A stretch of DNA of 39,070 nucleotides from Verrucomicrobiales bacterium (GCA_002726915.1 PBSY01000010.1:17417-56486); one strand, 5' to 3'. Positions 1 to 9,017 are shown, counted from the stretch's first letter. A program made the numbers and translations. Notes: a model not told the origin generated them from the sequence alone.

Positions 1-983
1 GTTTCAAAGCAGATGCCTCCCCAGCATGGGTAAGGTTTGCCCCTGAAATGATTAGCTGTGTAGATTTGCACACCAGGTTTAGTCGTGTGAATGCTCATGG
101 TGCGACCGGACTCCGGCTCTATTAACTTTGCAAATTCGTTAGGGCCCGGGTTAGAGAATTGGTTAATTTTGAAACAGTGATCATAGCCGCCAGTGCCGAT
201 GGATTCGATGTCTTGCCCAACAGGCTTTTTCGTTCGAAAATCAAAAGGCGTGTCAGTAACGGTGAGGATTTCGCCCGTCGGTAACTTCCGTTCATCCAGT
301 TCGAGAACGCCAGCGGCTTTCATTTCAAGTTCGTGAGAGAGGATGTCGCCTTCTCCAGCAAGATTGAAATAGGCATGGTTGGTGAGGTTAAGGTGAGTGG
401 GTTGGTCTGTTTTGCCGGTGTATGTGATGATTAATTCGTTCTTATCAGTCAGCGTGTAGGAGGCGGTGACGTTAACCTTGCCGGGAAATCCTTCGTGGCC
501 GTCGGGGCTCTCAAGCGAGAAAGATACTGAGTCTGAGCCTGATTCGAGCAACTTGTCGGCCTTCCAGAGCTGCCGATGGAATCCAGTCTTTCCGCCGTGG
601 ATGGTAACTTTTGTTTTGGGGTTGGTGCTGGTAAGATCGTAGCGTTTGCCGTCGATAGAAAAGCCACCGCCACCTATTCGGTTGGCGAATCGTCCGACGA
701 TGGATCCGTAAACACCGCCGGCGAGTGCGGCATCCAGAGAATGATACGAGAGAGTAATGTTTGCGAGTTTACCCTTTCGGTCGCTTGTTTCGATAGACAC
801 CAGAAGAGCCCCGTAGTCGGAGAGTCGGATGCGGGTGCCCGCCTCGTTGGTTAGGGTGTAGAGAGTCACTTTGCGCCCATCGGGCAGGTTACCCCATGTT
901 TCGGCTGCTAGGTCTGCCAAAACAGACGTACTTGTGGCTAATATGACTATTGCCAAGGTAGCGATCTGCGGGAGAGTTACCAT
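1..983 (-). CDS. galM: Galactose mutarotase (aldose 1-epimerase), exported, 3' end cut by window edge
   Basis: The minus frame is open from the ATG at 983 to base 1, giving about 327 residues without a stop, so the C-terminus lies outside the window. It begins with a signal-peptide-like stretch (hydrophobic residues about 8-22, ending SVLA). Family motifs are clear: DYGALLVSI, GSIVGRFANRI, the substrate-binding NHAYFNL with its histidine, GYDHCF, and the GVQIYTANH strand near the C-terminus. Members of this family interconvert alpha and beta anomers of galactose or glucose. The leader suggests a periplasmic enzyme, which is common in Bacteroidetes and PVC bacteria. Its start codon directly abuts that of the divergent propeller gene, so the two promoters must lie inside each other's coding sequence, unless one start is wrong. 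Family assignment is secure; the exact sugar is not. Confidence 0.93.
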   Translation of the reverse strand, partial: MVTLPQIATLAIVILATSTSVLADLAAETWGNLPDGRKVTLYTLTNEAGTRIRLSDYGALLVSIETSDRKGKLANITLSYHSLDAALAGGVYGSIVGRFANRIGGGGFSIDGKRYDLTSTNPKTKVTIHGGKTGFHRQLWKADKLLESGSDSVSFSLESPDGHEGFPGKVNVTASYTLTDKNELIITYTGKTDQPTHLNLTNHAYFNLAGEGDILSHELEMKAAGVLELDERKLPTGEILTVTDTPFDFRTKKPVGQDIESIGTGGYDHCFKINQFSNPGPNEFAKLIEPESGRTMSIHTTKPGVQIYTANHFRGKPYPCWGGICFE

Positions 984-2207
984 ATGAAGATGCTGGTTCT
1001 TTCCCTTCTCCGAGTCAATCTGGCAATCGGGCTTGGTCTTAATGTTGTTTCTGCTTCGATCGCTGGCGACTGGCCGATTTTCCGAGGTCCTGATCTAAAT
1101 GGTATTTCAACAGAGGAGGGTCTGCCGGCCAAGGGAACGGCCGAAGTGGTATGGAAGGCAAATCTTGGACTTGGCTACAGTGCTCCGGTGATTTCGAGCG
1201 GTAGCGTAATCATTTCTGGGCATGATGGGAAGGAAACCGATACGCTTTTTTGCTTCGACGAGGTGACAGGCCAAGAGAGGTGGACGCGATCCTATCCGCA
1301 GCCGCTGGGGGACCTTTACTTTCAGGGAGGCACGACCGGAGCAGCAACGATTGAAGGTGATCGTGTCTATCATGTGGCTCGCGAGGGTGAGCTGGTTTGT
1401 CTTGACCTCGCCACGGGTCAGGTTATTTGGGAAAAGCACCTCAAAAAAGATTTTGGCTACAGCATGCCGACCTGGGGCTTCAGTGGGGCGCCCTTGCCCA
1501 AAGGTGATAATCTTTACGTGACGGCTGGGGAGTCCGGTCTTGCTCTGAAGAAGTCGGACGGTAGTTCAGTCTGGCAATCAGAGGACGAGGAGGCAGGGTA
1601 TTCCACACCGTATCCCTTTGAGAAGAACGGAAATTTATTCCTCATTTTTTCAAACAAACGAGCCTACGTTTGTGTGGATGCTGAGACAGGAATGCCTGTT
1701 TGGGAATACCGATGGATGACTCGTTACGGGGTTAACTCGGCGGATCCAATTGTGATCGGTGATTACATTTTTATCTCCAGTGGTTATGGGAAAGGAGCGG
1801 TCCTCGCTAAGTGGACGGGTGAAGGTGATCCAGAGCGAGTCTGGCAAAATCGTGACATGAAGACTCAGATGAACGCAGTTGTTCTAGTGGATGGTTATCT
1901 CTATGGTGTCGATGGAAACGAAAGTCAGGATGGCACGGGTCTGAAATGTCTGGATCTGATGACTGGCGAGACCAAGTGGCTCGATGAGAGCGTGGGGCAT
2001 GGAACTGCAACCGTTGTTGGTGACCAACTGTTAGTCTTGTCCGAACAGGGGACCTTACAGATTGCGAAGGTGAGCCCGGATGGATACGAGCCGACCCTGA
2101 GTCAGGAAGTCGTCTCTCCGCGTGTCTGGACAGTACCGGTCTTTGCGAACGGGCGCGTCTATGCTCGCAATGGGGGCGGTGATTTTGTGGCTTTGGAAGT
2201 CAAGTAG
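984..2207 (+). CDS. Exported PQQ-like beta-propeller repeat protein
   Basis: 407 residues with an N-terminal signal peptide (hydrophobic about 4-24) and a mature start containing DWPIFRGPDLNG, typical of the PQQ-binding-like propeller proteins abundant in Planctomycetes and Verrucomicrobia. Repeated blades of the form L-x-C-x-D-x2-T-G-x2-x-W are visible (for example FCFDEVTGQERW, VCLDLATGQVIW, VCVDAETGMPVW, KCLDLMTGETKW). They resemble BamB and alcohol-dehydrogenase propellers, but no dehydrogenase active site or cytochrome domain is seen. It probably acts as a periplasmic binding or scaffold protein; function is unproven. A GGAGAG Shine-Dalgarno sequence lies at 971-976, about 7 bases before the ATG at 984 and inside the divergent galM. 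A second ATG at 990 is also possible. Confidence 0.85.
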   Translation: MKMLVLSLLRVNLAIGLGLNVVSASIAGDWPIFRGPDLNGISTEEGLPAKGTAEVVWKANLGLGYSAPVISSGSVIISGHDGKETDTLFCFDEVTGQERWTRSYPQPLGDLYFQGGTTGAATIEGDRVYHVAREGELVCLDLATGQVIWEKHLKKDFGYSMPTWGFSGAPLPKGDNLYVTAGESGLALKKSDGSSVWQSEDEEAGYSTPYPFEKNGNLFLIFSNKRAYVCVDAETGMPVWEYRWMTRYGVNSADPIVIGDYIFISSGYGKGAVLAKWTGEGDPERVWQNRDMKTQMNAVVLVDGYLYGVDGNESQDGTGLKCLDLMTGETKWLDESVGHGTATVVGDQLLVLSEQGTLQIAKVSPDGYEPTLSQEVVSPRVWTVPVFANGRVYARNGGGDFVALEVK

Positions 2208-2247
2208 GCCTAACGCAGGAATGCTCCGGATCGTCTATTGTAAAGCG

Positions 2248-3270
2248 ATGCAGTATTTTAAGACTCTCAGCATTTACCTGCTGGCTTTCTGCCAGGTGGG
2301 TTCGATTTATGGACAGCCCGAGGCGCCCGCTGAGCGGACCGAGGCCGAGGTCGCTGATTACATTCGTTATGTTGAAGAAGATGCGGCGGCAGATTCGAAG
2401 CTGCAGACCGCCCGGGCCCGCTTTTCGCGAGGGGATGTCATCGTTGATTTGGTCTCTGTGGTGCATTTAGGCGATGCGGAATACTACCGAAACCTGAACG
2501 ATAATCTGAAGGGCTACGACGTGGTCCTCTACGAATTGGTGGGTGGAGAATTCCGAAATGAGAATCTGGATGGGAACGTTGAGGCTGATCTGATCCAAGG
2601 GTTGCAGCAGTTGGCGAAGGCATTTCTTGGGCTCGAGTTCCAGCTCGAAAACATCGACTATGAAGCTGCCAACTTTGTCCATGCGGATGTCGATTGGACT
2701 CAATACGAAGAATTGATGGAAGCCCGCAACCAGAGCTTTGGAACCCTCTTCGAGCGAGCTATGTCTCTAACAGAAGCAGGGGACTACAAAGGCATCGCCA
2801 CTGACCAAGTCGCGATGAACTCAGCGATGAATCAACTGGTTTCCGCGGTTCTGACTGGTAACAGCGGTTCATTGAAGCGTTCGCTGGCCCCGTTCCTTGG
2901 CGAAGCTGAAGAACTGATTACTGAGATCGAAGGTGAAGATGGCACTGTTCTGATCACCGAGCGAAATAAGGTGGTCATGGGGAGGCTTAATGAAGTTCTC
3001 GCTCGAGGTTCTAAGAGACTGGCGGTGTTCTACGGCGCAGGGCATATGCCAGACCTTGAGTCCCGACTTCTTCTGGAGGGATTCGCCAAAGAAGAAAGTA
3101 TATGGACCGACGCCTGGGTCATCCCACCTGTTGGTGCGGCGATGGGGGCAGATTCTGGTGGCTCTCCAGTTGATCCCGTGAACAGCCTTCTTTCACCTAG
3201 CCCTGAGATCATGGACGTCTTGCAGCAGATGGGCGAATTTATGGAAGCGCTCCAACGAACGGAACCATAA
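2248..3270 (+). CDS. TraB/GumN-like exported protein
   Basis: The frame is open from a GTG at 2122, but the first 42 codons overlap the propeller gene. I place the start at the ATG at 2248, which gives 340 residues with a good signal peptide (MQYFKTLSIYLLAFC...IYG). ATG 2221 is the alternative. Motifs of the TraB/PrgY/GumN superfamily are present: SVVHLGDAEYY (the VHLG/H motif), YDVVLYELVG (the conserved glutamate) and LAVFYGAGHMPDLE (the G-x-GHMP motif near the C-terminus). The family is related to the TIKI/EreA/ChaN fold and some members are metalloproteases; catalysis here is inferred only. The C-terminal about 50 residues are low-complexity (Gly/Ser/Pro). It lies 40 bases behind the propeller gene on the same strand, so they may be co-transcribed. 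Confidence 0.78.
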   Translation: MQYFKTLSIYLLAFCQVGSIYGQPEAPAERTEAEVADYIRYVEEDAAADSKLQTARARFSRGDVIVDLVSVVHLGDAEYYRNLNDNLKGYDVVLYELVGGEFRNENLDGNVEADLIQGLQQLAKAFLGLEFQLENIDYEAANFVHADVDWTQYEELMEARNQSFGTLFERAMSLTEAGDYKGIATDQVAMNSAMNQLVSAVLTGNSGSLKRSLAPFLGEAEELITEIEGEDGTVLITERNKVVMGRLNEVLARGSKRLAVFYGAGHMPDLESRLLLEGFAKEESIWTDAWVIPPVGAAMGADSGGSPVDPVNSLLSPSPEIMDVLQQMGEFMEALQRTEP

Positions 3271-3301
3271 CGCTTGAAGCATCTAAGTGTTATAGCATGA
3301 T

Positions 3302-3320
3302 GCGTCAATCTTGGTGACGC
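3302..3320 (+). repeat. Small hairpin between convergent genes
   Basis: GCGTCA at 3302-3307 pairs with TGACGC at 3315-3320 around a 7-base loop, 31 bases after the TraB-like stop codon. No T-tract follows, so it is at best a weak or Rho-assisted terminator or an mRNA 3' end. The rest of the 268-base gap to 3538 contains only a 28-codon frame (3334-3420) without recognisable similarity. Confidence 0.3.
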
Positions 3321-3538
3321 TGACGCTCGCAATATGGACCAAGTCGCTTTTCCTTCTTTCTACCCGCTTATGAGAGAACTCCGCAGACTTGAGGCGAATA
3401 GGCACCCTTCTGACTGGTAAAATCCAGCGACCGGCAGGAATTGCTCTAAGTTCAATATCTGGACACGTATGTTAGGCCATAGAGACCGGAACAAGAGTTC
3501 TGCTTCACCAATCTAGAAAGTGGATAAAGTGGAGTTAC

Positions 3539-4414
3539 TTAGCCTCCGAACGCATCCTCCAATCCCTGACGCATGACCAAAGGGTCAGGACTCTGGCCGG
3601 TCCAGTATTCGATCCCGATAACTCCCTGAGCGACAAGCATCCCCAGCCCATCAATAACCCGACAACCTCTCTCTTTCGCATCGCGAACGAGTCGTGTGGA
3701 GGGAGGGTTCGGGATCACGTCAGCGACCACCATGTCAGCGGTTAGAGAGTTGATGTTCAGTGGGATTCGGGCATCGACGTCAGGGAAAAGCCCTATACTC
3801 GTAGAGTTAACAACAATATCGGTTCCTGCGGGAATATTAAAGTCGTCTACCCAGCTGTGGAAAGTGACTTCAAGTCCGCCGCCAACAGCGTCATTAAGCT
3901 TCCCTGAAAAAAGGGTCGCGAGTTCCCGTCCCCGTTGTTCGCTGCGATTGACAAGGTGAATTTCTTTCACCCCAGCTAGTGCCATTTCGACTCCGATAGC
4001 GCGGGCGGCGCCTCCAGCACCAATAAGAACAAGAGTTTTCCCGGCTGGGTTAGCCAGTTCGGTGAAGCTCGAGACAAAGCCTTTACCATCAGTGTTCTCA
4101 CCAATCAATTTTCCGTCTCGGTTGACAACGCAGTTCACTGCTCCCATCAGTCGCGCGGATTCTCCAAGGCCATCGAGATGCTTTATGATGGCTACTTTGT
4201 GGGGGATGGTGCAGTTGAAGCCTTGGAAGCCGAAAGCCCGCGCTCCTGCCACTGCAGCGGCCAGATCATTGGGCTCTACTTCCAGGGTAAGATAACGCCA
4301 GTCGAGCGCCATATCGCGGAAGGCGGGCTCAATCATGGCCTGCGTCGGGTTCTCTGATACAGGAAAACCAAAACAGCCCACAAGCTCCTGTTTGAAGTTT
4401 AAATCAGCGGCCAT
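3539..4414 (-). CDS. Shikimate dehydrogenase paralogue with an altered substrate loop
   Basis: 291 residues from the ATG at 4414; the open frame extends to 4504, but the extra residues do not look like an AroE N-terminus. The fold signature is clear: TIPHK with the catalytic lysine (about K73), GAVN (N94), GENTDGKGF with the catalytic aspartate (D109), the NAD(P)-binding GAGGAARA loop, VNRS and NSTSIGLFP. In canonical AroE the first motif reads G-x-P-x-x-H-S-x-S-P, and its two serines hold the shikimate carboxylate. Here it reads GFPVSENPTQAMIEPAF, so that serine pair is missing. A canonical aroE lies 5.3 kb away, so this copy may be an AroE-like enzyme with another substrate (quinate or another hydroxy acid) or a lineage-specific dehydrogenase. 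It is divergent from the pyrimidine phosphorylase gene. Confidence 0.85.
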   Translation of the reverse strand: MAADLNFKQELVGCFGFPVSENPTQAMIEPAFRDMALDWRYLTLEVEPNDLAAAVAGARAFGFQGFNCTIPHKVAIIKHLDGLGESARLMGAVNCVVNRDGKLIGENTDGKGFVSSFTELANPAGKTLVLIGAGGAARAIGVEMALAGVKEIHLVNRSEQRGRELATLFSGKLNDAVGGGLEVTFHSWVDDFNIPAGTDIVVNSTSIGLFPDVDARIPLNINSLTADMVVADVIPNPPSTRLVRDAKERGCRVIDGLGMLVAQGVIGIEYWTGQSPDPLVMRQGLEDAFGG

Positions 4415-4509
4415 AGCGCCGAATATTAGGGGACGAGTTAAGTGAGGCAAGCCTGTGAAGTAGTTTTTTTGCTTTCCACGACATGGGAGGATAGCAACAA
4501 TCACCCTTG

Positions 4510-5742
4510 ATGCATATTCCTTCGATCATCGAAACAAAGCGCGACGGCAAGGCGCTTTCTGACGAGGAGATCCGCTCGGTTATTGCTGCATATACCTGCG
4601 GAGAAATGCCGGATTGCCAGATGTCGGCGCTTGCTATGGCGATCTACTTTCAAGGCATGTCGAAGGAGGAAACCGCCTCCCTGACACAGGCGATGCTGGA
4701 ATCCGGGGAAGTCTTTCGATTTCCTGAAGGAACTCCGAAGGTGGTCGATAAGCATTCCACGGGTGGAATTGGAGATAAGGTATCGCTCATTCTTGCGCCG
4801 TTACTCGCCTGCGACGATCTATGGGTGCCCATGATTTCCGGCCGCGGTCTTGGAATCACTGGGGGGACTCTTGATAAGCTGGAATCGATTCCCGGATTCC
4901 GCGTCGGGATCAGTCAGGAAGAGGCTATGAACCAGCTCGAAGGGATCGGTGTGGTCATGATGGGCCAAACATCTGATGTCTGCCCTGCTGATAAAAAGCT
5001 TTATGCCCTGCGAGATGTCACGGCAACGGTTCCGAGTCAGGCCTTGATCGTGGCTTCGATCATGAGCAAGAAGTTGGCCGAGACGCTCGATGCTTTAGTC
5101 CTCGATGTGAAGTTTGGCGCAGGGGCGTTTATGAAGACAAAACCCGAAGCGGAATCGCTTGGTTCAGCGATGCAGGCAGTGGGCGAGGCCATGGGTGTGG
5201 ACACCAGAGTTTGTTACCATCCCATGGACGAGCCAACAGGAAGCGCTGTCGGCAATGCTCTGGAGGTGGTTGAATCCGTTGAAACCCTTAAGGGCGGCGG
5301 CCCGGAAGACCTCCGAGCGATTGTCATTTCCCTAGCTCAAGAAGTCAGTCATGTGGATGCTTCCCAACTGGCAGCCTGGCTCGACGATGGTTCTGCGTGG
5401 CGAAAATTTCAGGAGATGGTAGGGAGTCAAGGAGGGGATGTGGAGGCACTTGATAACCTCGGCGCCCGCCACCGGGCTCCGTTTATTTGTGAAGTTACTG
5501 CAGAACAATCGGGAATGGTTTCGTCAGTCGATGCTGAGACGATTGGTCGCAGCACCGTGTCACTTGGCGCTGGGCGCAGTCGCGCTGACGATGTGATCGA
5601 TTCTTCGGTGGGTTTCGATAAATTGATTAAGGTAGGTGCGTTGGTCTCCTCGGGGGAGCTTTTGGGACGAGTCCATGCGGCCGATCCGATTGGTGCTGAG
5701 GCTGGTGTAGCCGCCTTGAAGGGGGCGATCTCATACAAATGA
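4510..5742 (+). CDS. deoA: Thymidine / pyrimidine-nucleoside phosphorylase
   Basis: 410 residues from the ATG at 4510 (a TTG one codon earlier is less likely). It matches the glycosyltransferase family 3 nucleoside phosphorylases: an N-terminal helical domain with the RDG/LSDEEI pattern, phosphate-binding KHSTGGIGDK (81-90), the family signature GRGLGITGGTLDKLE (111-125), DVKFGAGAFMK, and a C-terminal PYNP domain with AGRSRADD. It splits thymidine or uridine with phosphate to give base and (deoxy)ribose-1-phosphate in the cytoplasm for nucleoside salvage. Length is slightly below the usual 430-440. Thymidine versus general pyrimidine specificity cannot be decided by eye. Its TGA overlaps the next ATG (ATGA at 5739-5742), so the two genes are translationally coupled. 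Confidence 0.93.
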   Translation: MHIPSIIETKRDGKALSDEEIRSVIAAYTCGEMPDCQMSALAMAIYFQGMSKEETASLTQAMLESGEVFRFPEGTPKVVDKHSTGGIGDKVSLILAPLLACDDLWVPMISGRGLGITGGTLDKLESIPGFRVGISQEEAMNQLEGIGVVMMGQTSDVCPADKKLYALRDVTATVPSQALIVASIMSKKLAETLDALVLDVKFGAGAFMKTKPEAESLGSAMQAVGEAMGVDTRVCYHPMDEPTGSAVGNALEVVESVETLKGGGPEDLRAIVISLAQEVSHVDASQLAAWLDDGSAWRKFQEMVGSQGGDVEALDNLGARHRAPFICEVTAEQSGMVSSVDAETIGRSTVSLGAGRSRADDVIDSSVGFDKLIKVGALVSSGELLGRVHAADPIGAEAGVAALKGAISYK

Positions 5743-6494
5743 AACAACTGCTAAAAGTCTTGTGTCTCCTCCTGCTGCTTGGAGGCATCAGTTGTGAGCG
5801 GCAGACTGCTCCCCAAGTGATTATTCAATCCGAACCTTCGGTGGAGTCCTTAGTTTCGTCAGTGCTTAATGGGGGAGGAGTCTACAGAGATGTGGCTTTC
5901 AGCCAATTGATCGAGACCTCGACCGGGAACCGGGTATTGCCGATGAACCCCGAGGAGCCGGTCGATGCTGAAATTTTAGCGGGTCTTGAAGCGGCAATAG
6001 CCCGAGTATTGAAAAGATTCAATCGTGATAGTTCCCCCACCAATACGGAGAGTCGAATCAACGAGGTAAGTGCCTATTTTGAGGAAGCGCTGCTTGGTGA
6101 AATTGGATCCGATCCAGCGATGGAGTGCGATTATCCGCGGACGGCGGAAGGCAATCTGCAACGGGCCGGTTATCCTGACCTGATGATTCGTCATATCGAA
6201 TCAGGGCGGGTAATTTATCTTGATCCTAAGGTGGTGGCGGATGGCTCAATGAAATCAAGCCTCCGAACGTTCTATTTCACTCCACGGAGAGAGACGAATA
6301 AGGTGCTTCACGACGCTCACCATTTATTGGTTGGGATCGAGCACGACGGTAATACGGGAAACTGGAAATTCCTCAGATGGCATCTTGTTGATCTAACAGC
6401 TTTCAAAGTCACTTTGAAAGCTGAGTTCCAGGCTAACAATAAGGATATTTATCGACCTGAGCTGATTCTACAGAGTGGAAAGGCAGACGAATAG
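5739..6494 (+). CDS. Lipoprotein with a PD-(D/E)xK nuclease-like core motif
   Basis: 251 residues starting in the ATGA overlap with the phosphorylase gene. The N-terminus is a classic lipoprotein signal (LCLLLLLGGISC, lipidated cysteine about residue 20). I do not recognise a named family. Residues about 105-180 show a helix (RINEVSAYFEEALLGEI), then a strand with YPDLMI, then after 14 residues a strand VIYLDPKVV. This is the PD-x14-D-x-K arrangement of the restriction-endonuclease-like fold. A later stretch (LLVGIEHDG...WKFLRWHLVDL) could supply further core strands. A nuclease-like fold on an exported lipoprotein would be unusual. It may be a catalytically dead or repurposed domain, or the match may be chance. 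The C-terminus is rich in aromatic and charged residues with no further lipid or membrane segment. Confidence 0.75.
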   Translation: MKQLLKVLCLLLLLGGISCERQTAPQVIIQSEPSVESLVSSVLNGGGVYRDVAFSQLIETSTGNRVLPMNPEEPVDAEILAGLEAAIARVLKRFNRDSSPTNTESRINEVSAYFEEALLGEIGSDPAMECDYPRTAEGNLQRAGYPDLMIRHIESGRVIYLDPKVVADGSMKSSLRTFYFTPRRETNKVLHDAHHLLVGIEHDGNTGNWKFLRWHLVDLTAFKVTLKAEFQANNKDIYRPELILQSGKADE

Positions 6495-6523
6495 CCATTA
6501 CCTGAGAGTGGCGAAATGGATGA

Positions 6524-7786
6524 TCAGCGCAAGATTGGTTTCATGCTGAAGAGCCCGTGGGTTGCCTTGTAGGCATCGCTGAAATCCATGGTCTTGAACT
6601 CGTGACCGGCGCCCCAAGAGTCAGAGAAGATCAAACGGTTGTCAGTCTCGTTGTAACCGATAATCATTCTCATGTGACCGCCACTTGTCTGGATCGTTAG
6701 CGGCGGGTCTTCGTCAAACTGACCGACGGTCAGACCCCAGAGAAGTGGGATCCCATCATCGACAGACTTTTGAATTATTCGGAAGAACTTCTCCTTGGTA
6801 ATGGGATCGCCAATGTATTTCTCGCCTTCCAGTTCGAAGAGTCCGCTGCTCCCTTCGCCCGCAACCGCGAGGCATTCAAACCGGGTTTTGAAGAGGTGGT
6901 CGATTGAGCCAAGTTCGCGATTGATTGCCATTGAGCTGGTTCCGGCGTTGGGATCCGAACCTGCGATCAGGGCGAGTTGGTGCATGTCGGAGGGGATGCC
7001 GTAATATTCGAACAGTCGCTGGGCCGACGCGACGGCGCAGTAGCCTTTCGACCCTTGATCGACCATCGGAACTCCATCGATGAAAACACTTCCGTCGCTG
7101 CGGCGGGCTACATTGCGAGGCAAGTCGGAGAGGCGGACGCTCGCAGCCGACCGAGTTCGGGTGGCAGCCTCATAGGCACCTCCCGCATCACGCTTGGCTA
7201 AGCGCATGCGAAGAAATTCGACTTTTCCATTGCTGCGTTCTCTCGGGTTGTTCTCTAGCACCGCTTTACCGCGAGCAGAAATCCAGATGTAGCCCTCTGT
7301 CAGCATACCCTGGGTTGGTTTGGCCTCTCGTCGGGTAGGGCGCACTGCAAGTTCTTTCCCGAGGTGCTGGCCGACCAGTTTGGTGCGGTTCATGAAATCT
7401 TCGTCGCTGATCGAGCCGCCATCACCACGGTTGAAAATCGAAATGGTGACCCCGAGGAACTTCCCGTCTTTGAAGTCGATAATGGCTTCTTCGATGGGAA
7501 CCGATCCTCCAAGCAGGCTAAGATTGACCTTGAGATTTGGCTGGTTCTTGCGCTTGAAAATCGCTCGAGAGCGATCGGATGTAAGCCATTCGAAGTATGG
7601 GTTGGTGCTCCAATTTCCCTGATCGAAGAGGGCTTCGAGCTCGTCGGGAGTGAGTTGATAGGAATCGGGCAGATGAATAAGTGGATCAAGATTGCCTTCC
7701 AGCGTTTCCTTGGCTGAAACTACGCCAAAACTGAGGGTGAAAACAGCAACAGCAATCACGTTGGAAAGGGAGGATCCCGACGGCAT
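6524..7786 (-). CDS. Secreted C39-like cysteine peptidase homologue
   Basis: 420 residues from the ATG at 7786, chosen because it gives a signal peptide (hydrophobic about 8-24, ending VVSA); the longer open frame adds 31 unlikely residues. Residues about 30-200 form an unrecognised N-terminal region with several beta-strand-like stretches. The C-terminal about 190 residues look like a papain-fold C39-type domain. The segment from VDQG to the cysteine in GYCAVASAQR supplies Gln244 and Cys250, SGGHMRMIIGY supplies His371, and LIFSDSWG supplies Asp389. All expected catalytic positions are present, so activity is plausible. No transporter or bacteriocin precursor is adjacent, so a general extracytoplasmic protease or structural role is more likely than leader-peptide cleavage. 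It converges on the lipoprotein gene with 29 bases between stops. Confidence 0.8.
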   Translation of the reverse strand: MPSGSSLSNVIAVAVFTLSFGVVSAKETLEGNLDPLIHLPDSYQLTPDELEALFDQGNWSTNPYFEWLTSDRSRAIFKRKNQPNLKVNLSLLGGSVPIEEAIIDFKDGKFLGVTISIFNRGDGGSISDEDFMNRTKLVGQHLGKELAVRPTRREAKPTQGMLTEGYIWISARGKAVLENNPRERSNGKVEFLRMRLAKRDAGGAYEAATRTRSAASVRLSDLPRNVARRSDGSVFIDGVPMVDQGSKGYCAVASAQRLFEYYGIPSDMHQLALIAGSDPNAGTSSMAINRELGSIDHLFKTRFECLAVAGEGSSGLFELEGEKYIGDPITKEKFFRIIQKSVDDGIPLLWGLTVGQFDEDPPLTIQTSGGHMRMIIGYNETDNRLIFSDSWGAGHEFKTMDFSDAYKATHGLFSMKPILR

Positions 7787-7909
7787 AGGTGCACTGTATC
7801 GAATTCCGCTAAATGTGTCTCGCAAAATAGTCTGGCGCCATTTTCCATTTGAGTTAACTCGTAAACTCTGAGACAACAACAGGTTGAAAACTTCTTATTA
7901 CCATTTGAG

Positions 7910-8947
7910 ATGAAGAAACTCATCAACGATCCTCTCAAGGTCGCCGACGAACTCGTAGAAGGTCTCGTCGATGCCTACAATGGAGAGTGTAAATTTGTCG
8001 GATCGCGCTCGATCGTGAAAAATGACATCCCTGACGGCAAAGTGTCGTTGCTTGTCGGAGGTGGAAGTGGTCACGAGCCCATTTATCATGGTCTGGTTGG
8101 TCGCAATCTGGCTGATGGCGCTGCTTGTGGTGATATCTTCGCCGCGCCCCCGCCCAACATCGTTTTCGAGGCAACCGAGGAAGTCAACCGTGGTAATGGT
8201 GTACTTTACCTCTACGGCAACTACGCGGGTGACGTGCTCAACTTCGATCTTGGTGCTGAGCTATCAGACGATGAAGATATTGATGTTCGAACGGTTCTGA
8301 TCTGGGATGATGTTTGTTCTGCTCCACCGACCGAAAAGGATAAGCGTCGCGGAATTGCCGGGCTCGTCCCAATCGTTAAGATGGCAGGCGCAGCGTCGCA
8401 GGTAGCCACATCGCTCGACGAACTCGAGGCGGCTGCTAGGAAGGCAGTGCTTCAGACCCGCTCCGTGGGCGTTTCCATGTCTCCGGGTTCGATTCCGGCT
8501 ACAGGCAAACCCACTTTTGAAATAGAGGAGGACCAGATCGGTCTCGGAATGGGCATTCACGGTGAACCTGGTGTTGGGGAAATTCCGATGACAACCGCCG
8601 ATGAGTTGACTCCCAAGATGCTTGACCTTGTCATTGAAGACTTTGAGAAGGATGACGAAGTGGAACCTTTAACGCCTGGCGATGACGTTTTGGTTTTCAT
8701 AAACTCCCTCGGTGCCACGACGATGATGGAATGCCTGATTGTGCTGCGTAAGGTGAAGGCCGAGCTCACAGCCAAGGGCATCAGTATTTATGATGTGATG
8801 GTCGGGCCGCTAACGACTTGCCAAGAGATGTCCGGTATTTCAATTTCGCTCACCCGGATGGATGATGAGCTAAAGAGATACTGGGAAATGCCCTGCCAAT
8901 CGGTTTGCTTCAGTAAGATGGAAGGGCGTTACGGCGGACAAAAATAA
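7910..8947 (+). CDS. dhaK: Dihydroxyacetone kinase, substrate-binding subunit DhaK
   Basis: 345 residues, about the usual DhaK length. The substrate-binding residues of the family are in place: GGGSGHE (His55), NYAGDVLNF (Asp108) and GMGIHGEPG with the histidine (His217) that forms the covalent hemiaminal with dihydroxyacetone. The C-terminal motif LGATTMMECLIVLRK and a GPLTTCQEMSG stretch also match. With DhaL it phosphorylates dihydroxyacetone or a related keto-sugar in the cytoplasm, feeding glycolysis. dhaL follows after 70 bases. The PTS phosphodonor subunit DhaM is not in the window, so the phosphate source (ATP or a distant PTS protein) is unresolved. The gene is divergent from the C39-like gene across a 123-base gap that must hold both promoters. 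Confidence 0.93.
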   Translation: MKKLINDPLKVADELVEGLVDAYNGECKFVGSRSIVKNDIPDGKVSLLVGGGSGHEPIYHGLVGRNLADGAACGDIFAAPPPNIVFEATEEVNRGNGVLYLYGNYAGDVLNFDLGAELSDDEDIDVRTVLIWDDVCSAPPTEKDKRRGIAGLVPIVKMAGAASQVATSLDELEAAARKAVLQTRSVGVSMSPGSIPATGKPTFEIEEDQIGLGMGIHGEPGVGEIPMTTADELTPKMLDLVIEDFEKDDEVEPLTPGDDVLVFINSLGATTMMECLIVLRKVKAELTAKGISIYDVMVGPLTTCQEMSGISISLTRMDDELKRYWEMPCQSVCFSKMEGRYGGQK

Positions 8948-9017
8948 TCCAAGTTTGGATCAACAAAGTTTGGGGGCTAGGATTGGCTCCAGCTTGAATT
9001 AGAAAGCACTTAGAACG

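Noticed and set aside
2122..2247. Upstream extension of the TraB-like gene from a GTG
   Set aside because: It overlaps the propeller gene by 86 bases and would bury the signal peptide; ATG 2248 fits better.
3334..3420. 28-codon ORF (begins MDQVAFPSFY) between convergent genes
   Set aside because: Protein-like wording but too short, no ribosome site, no recognised family.
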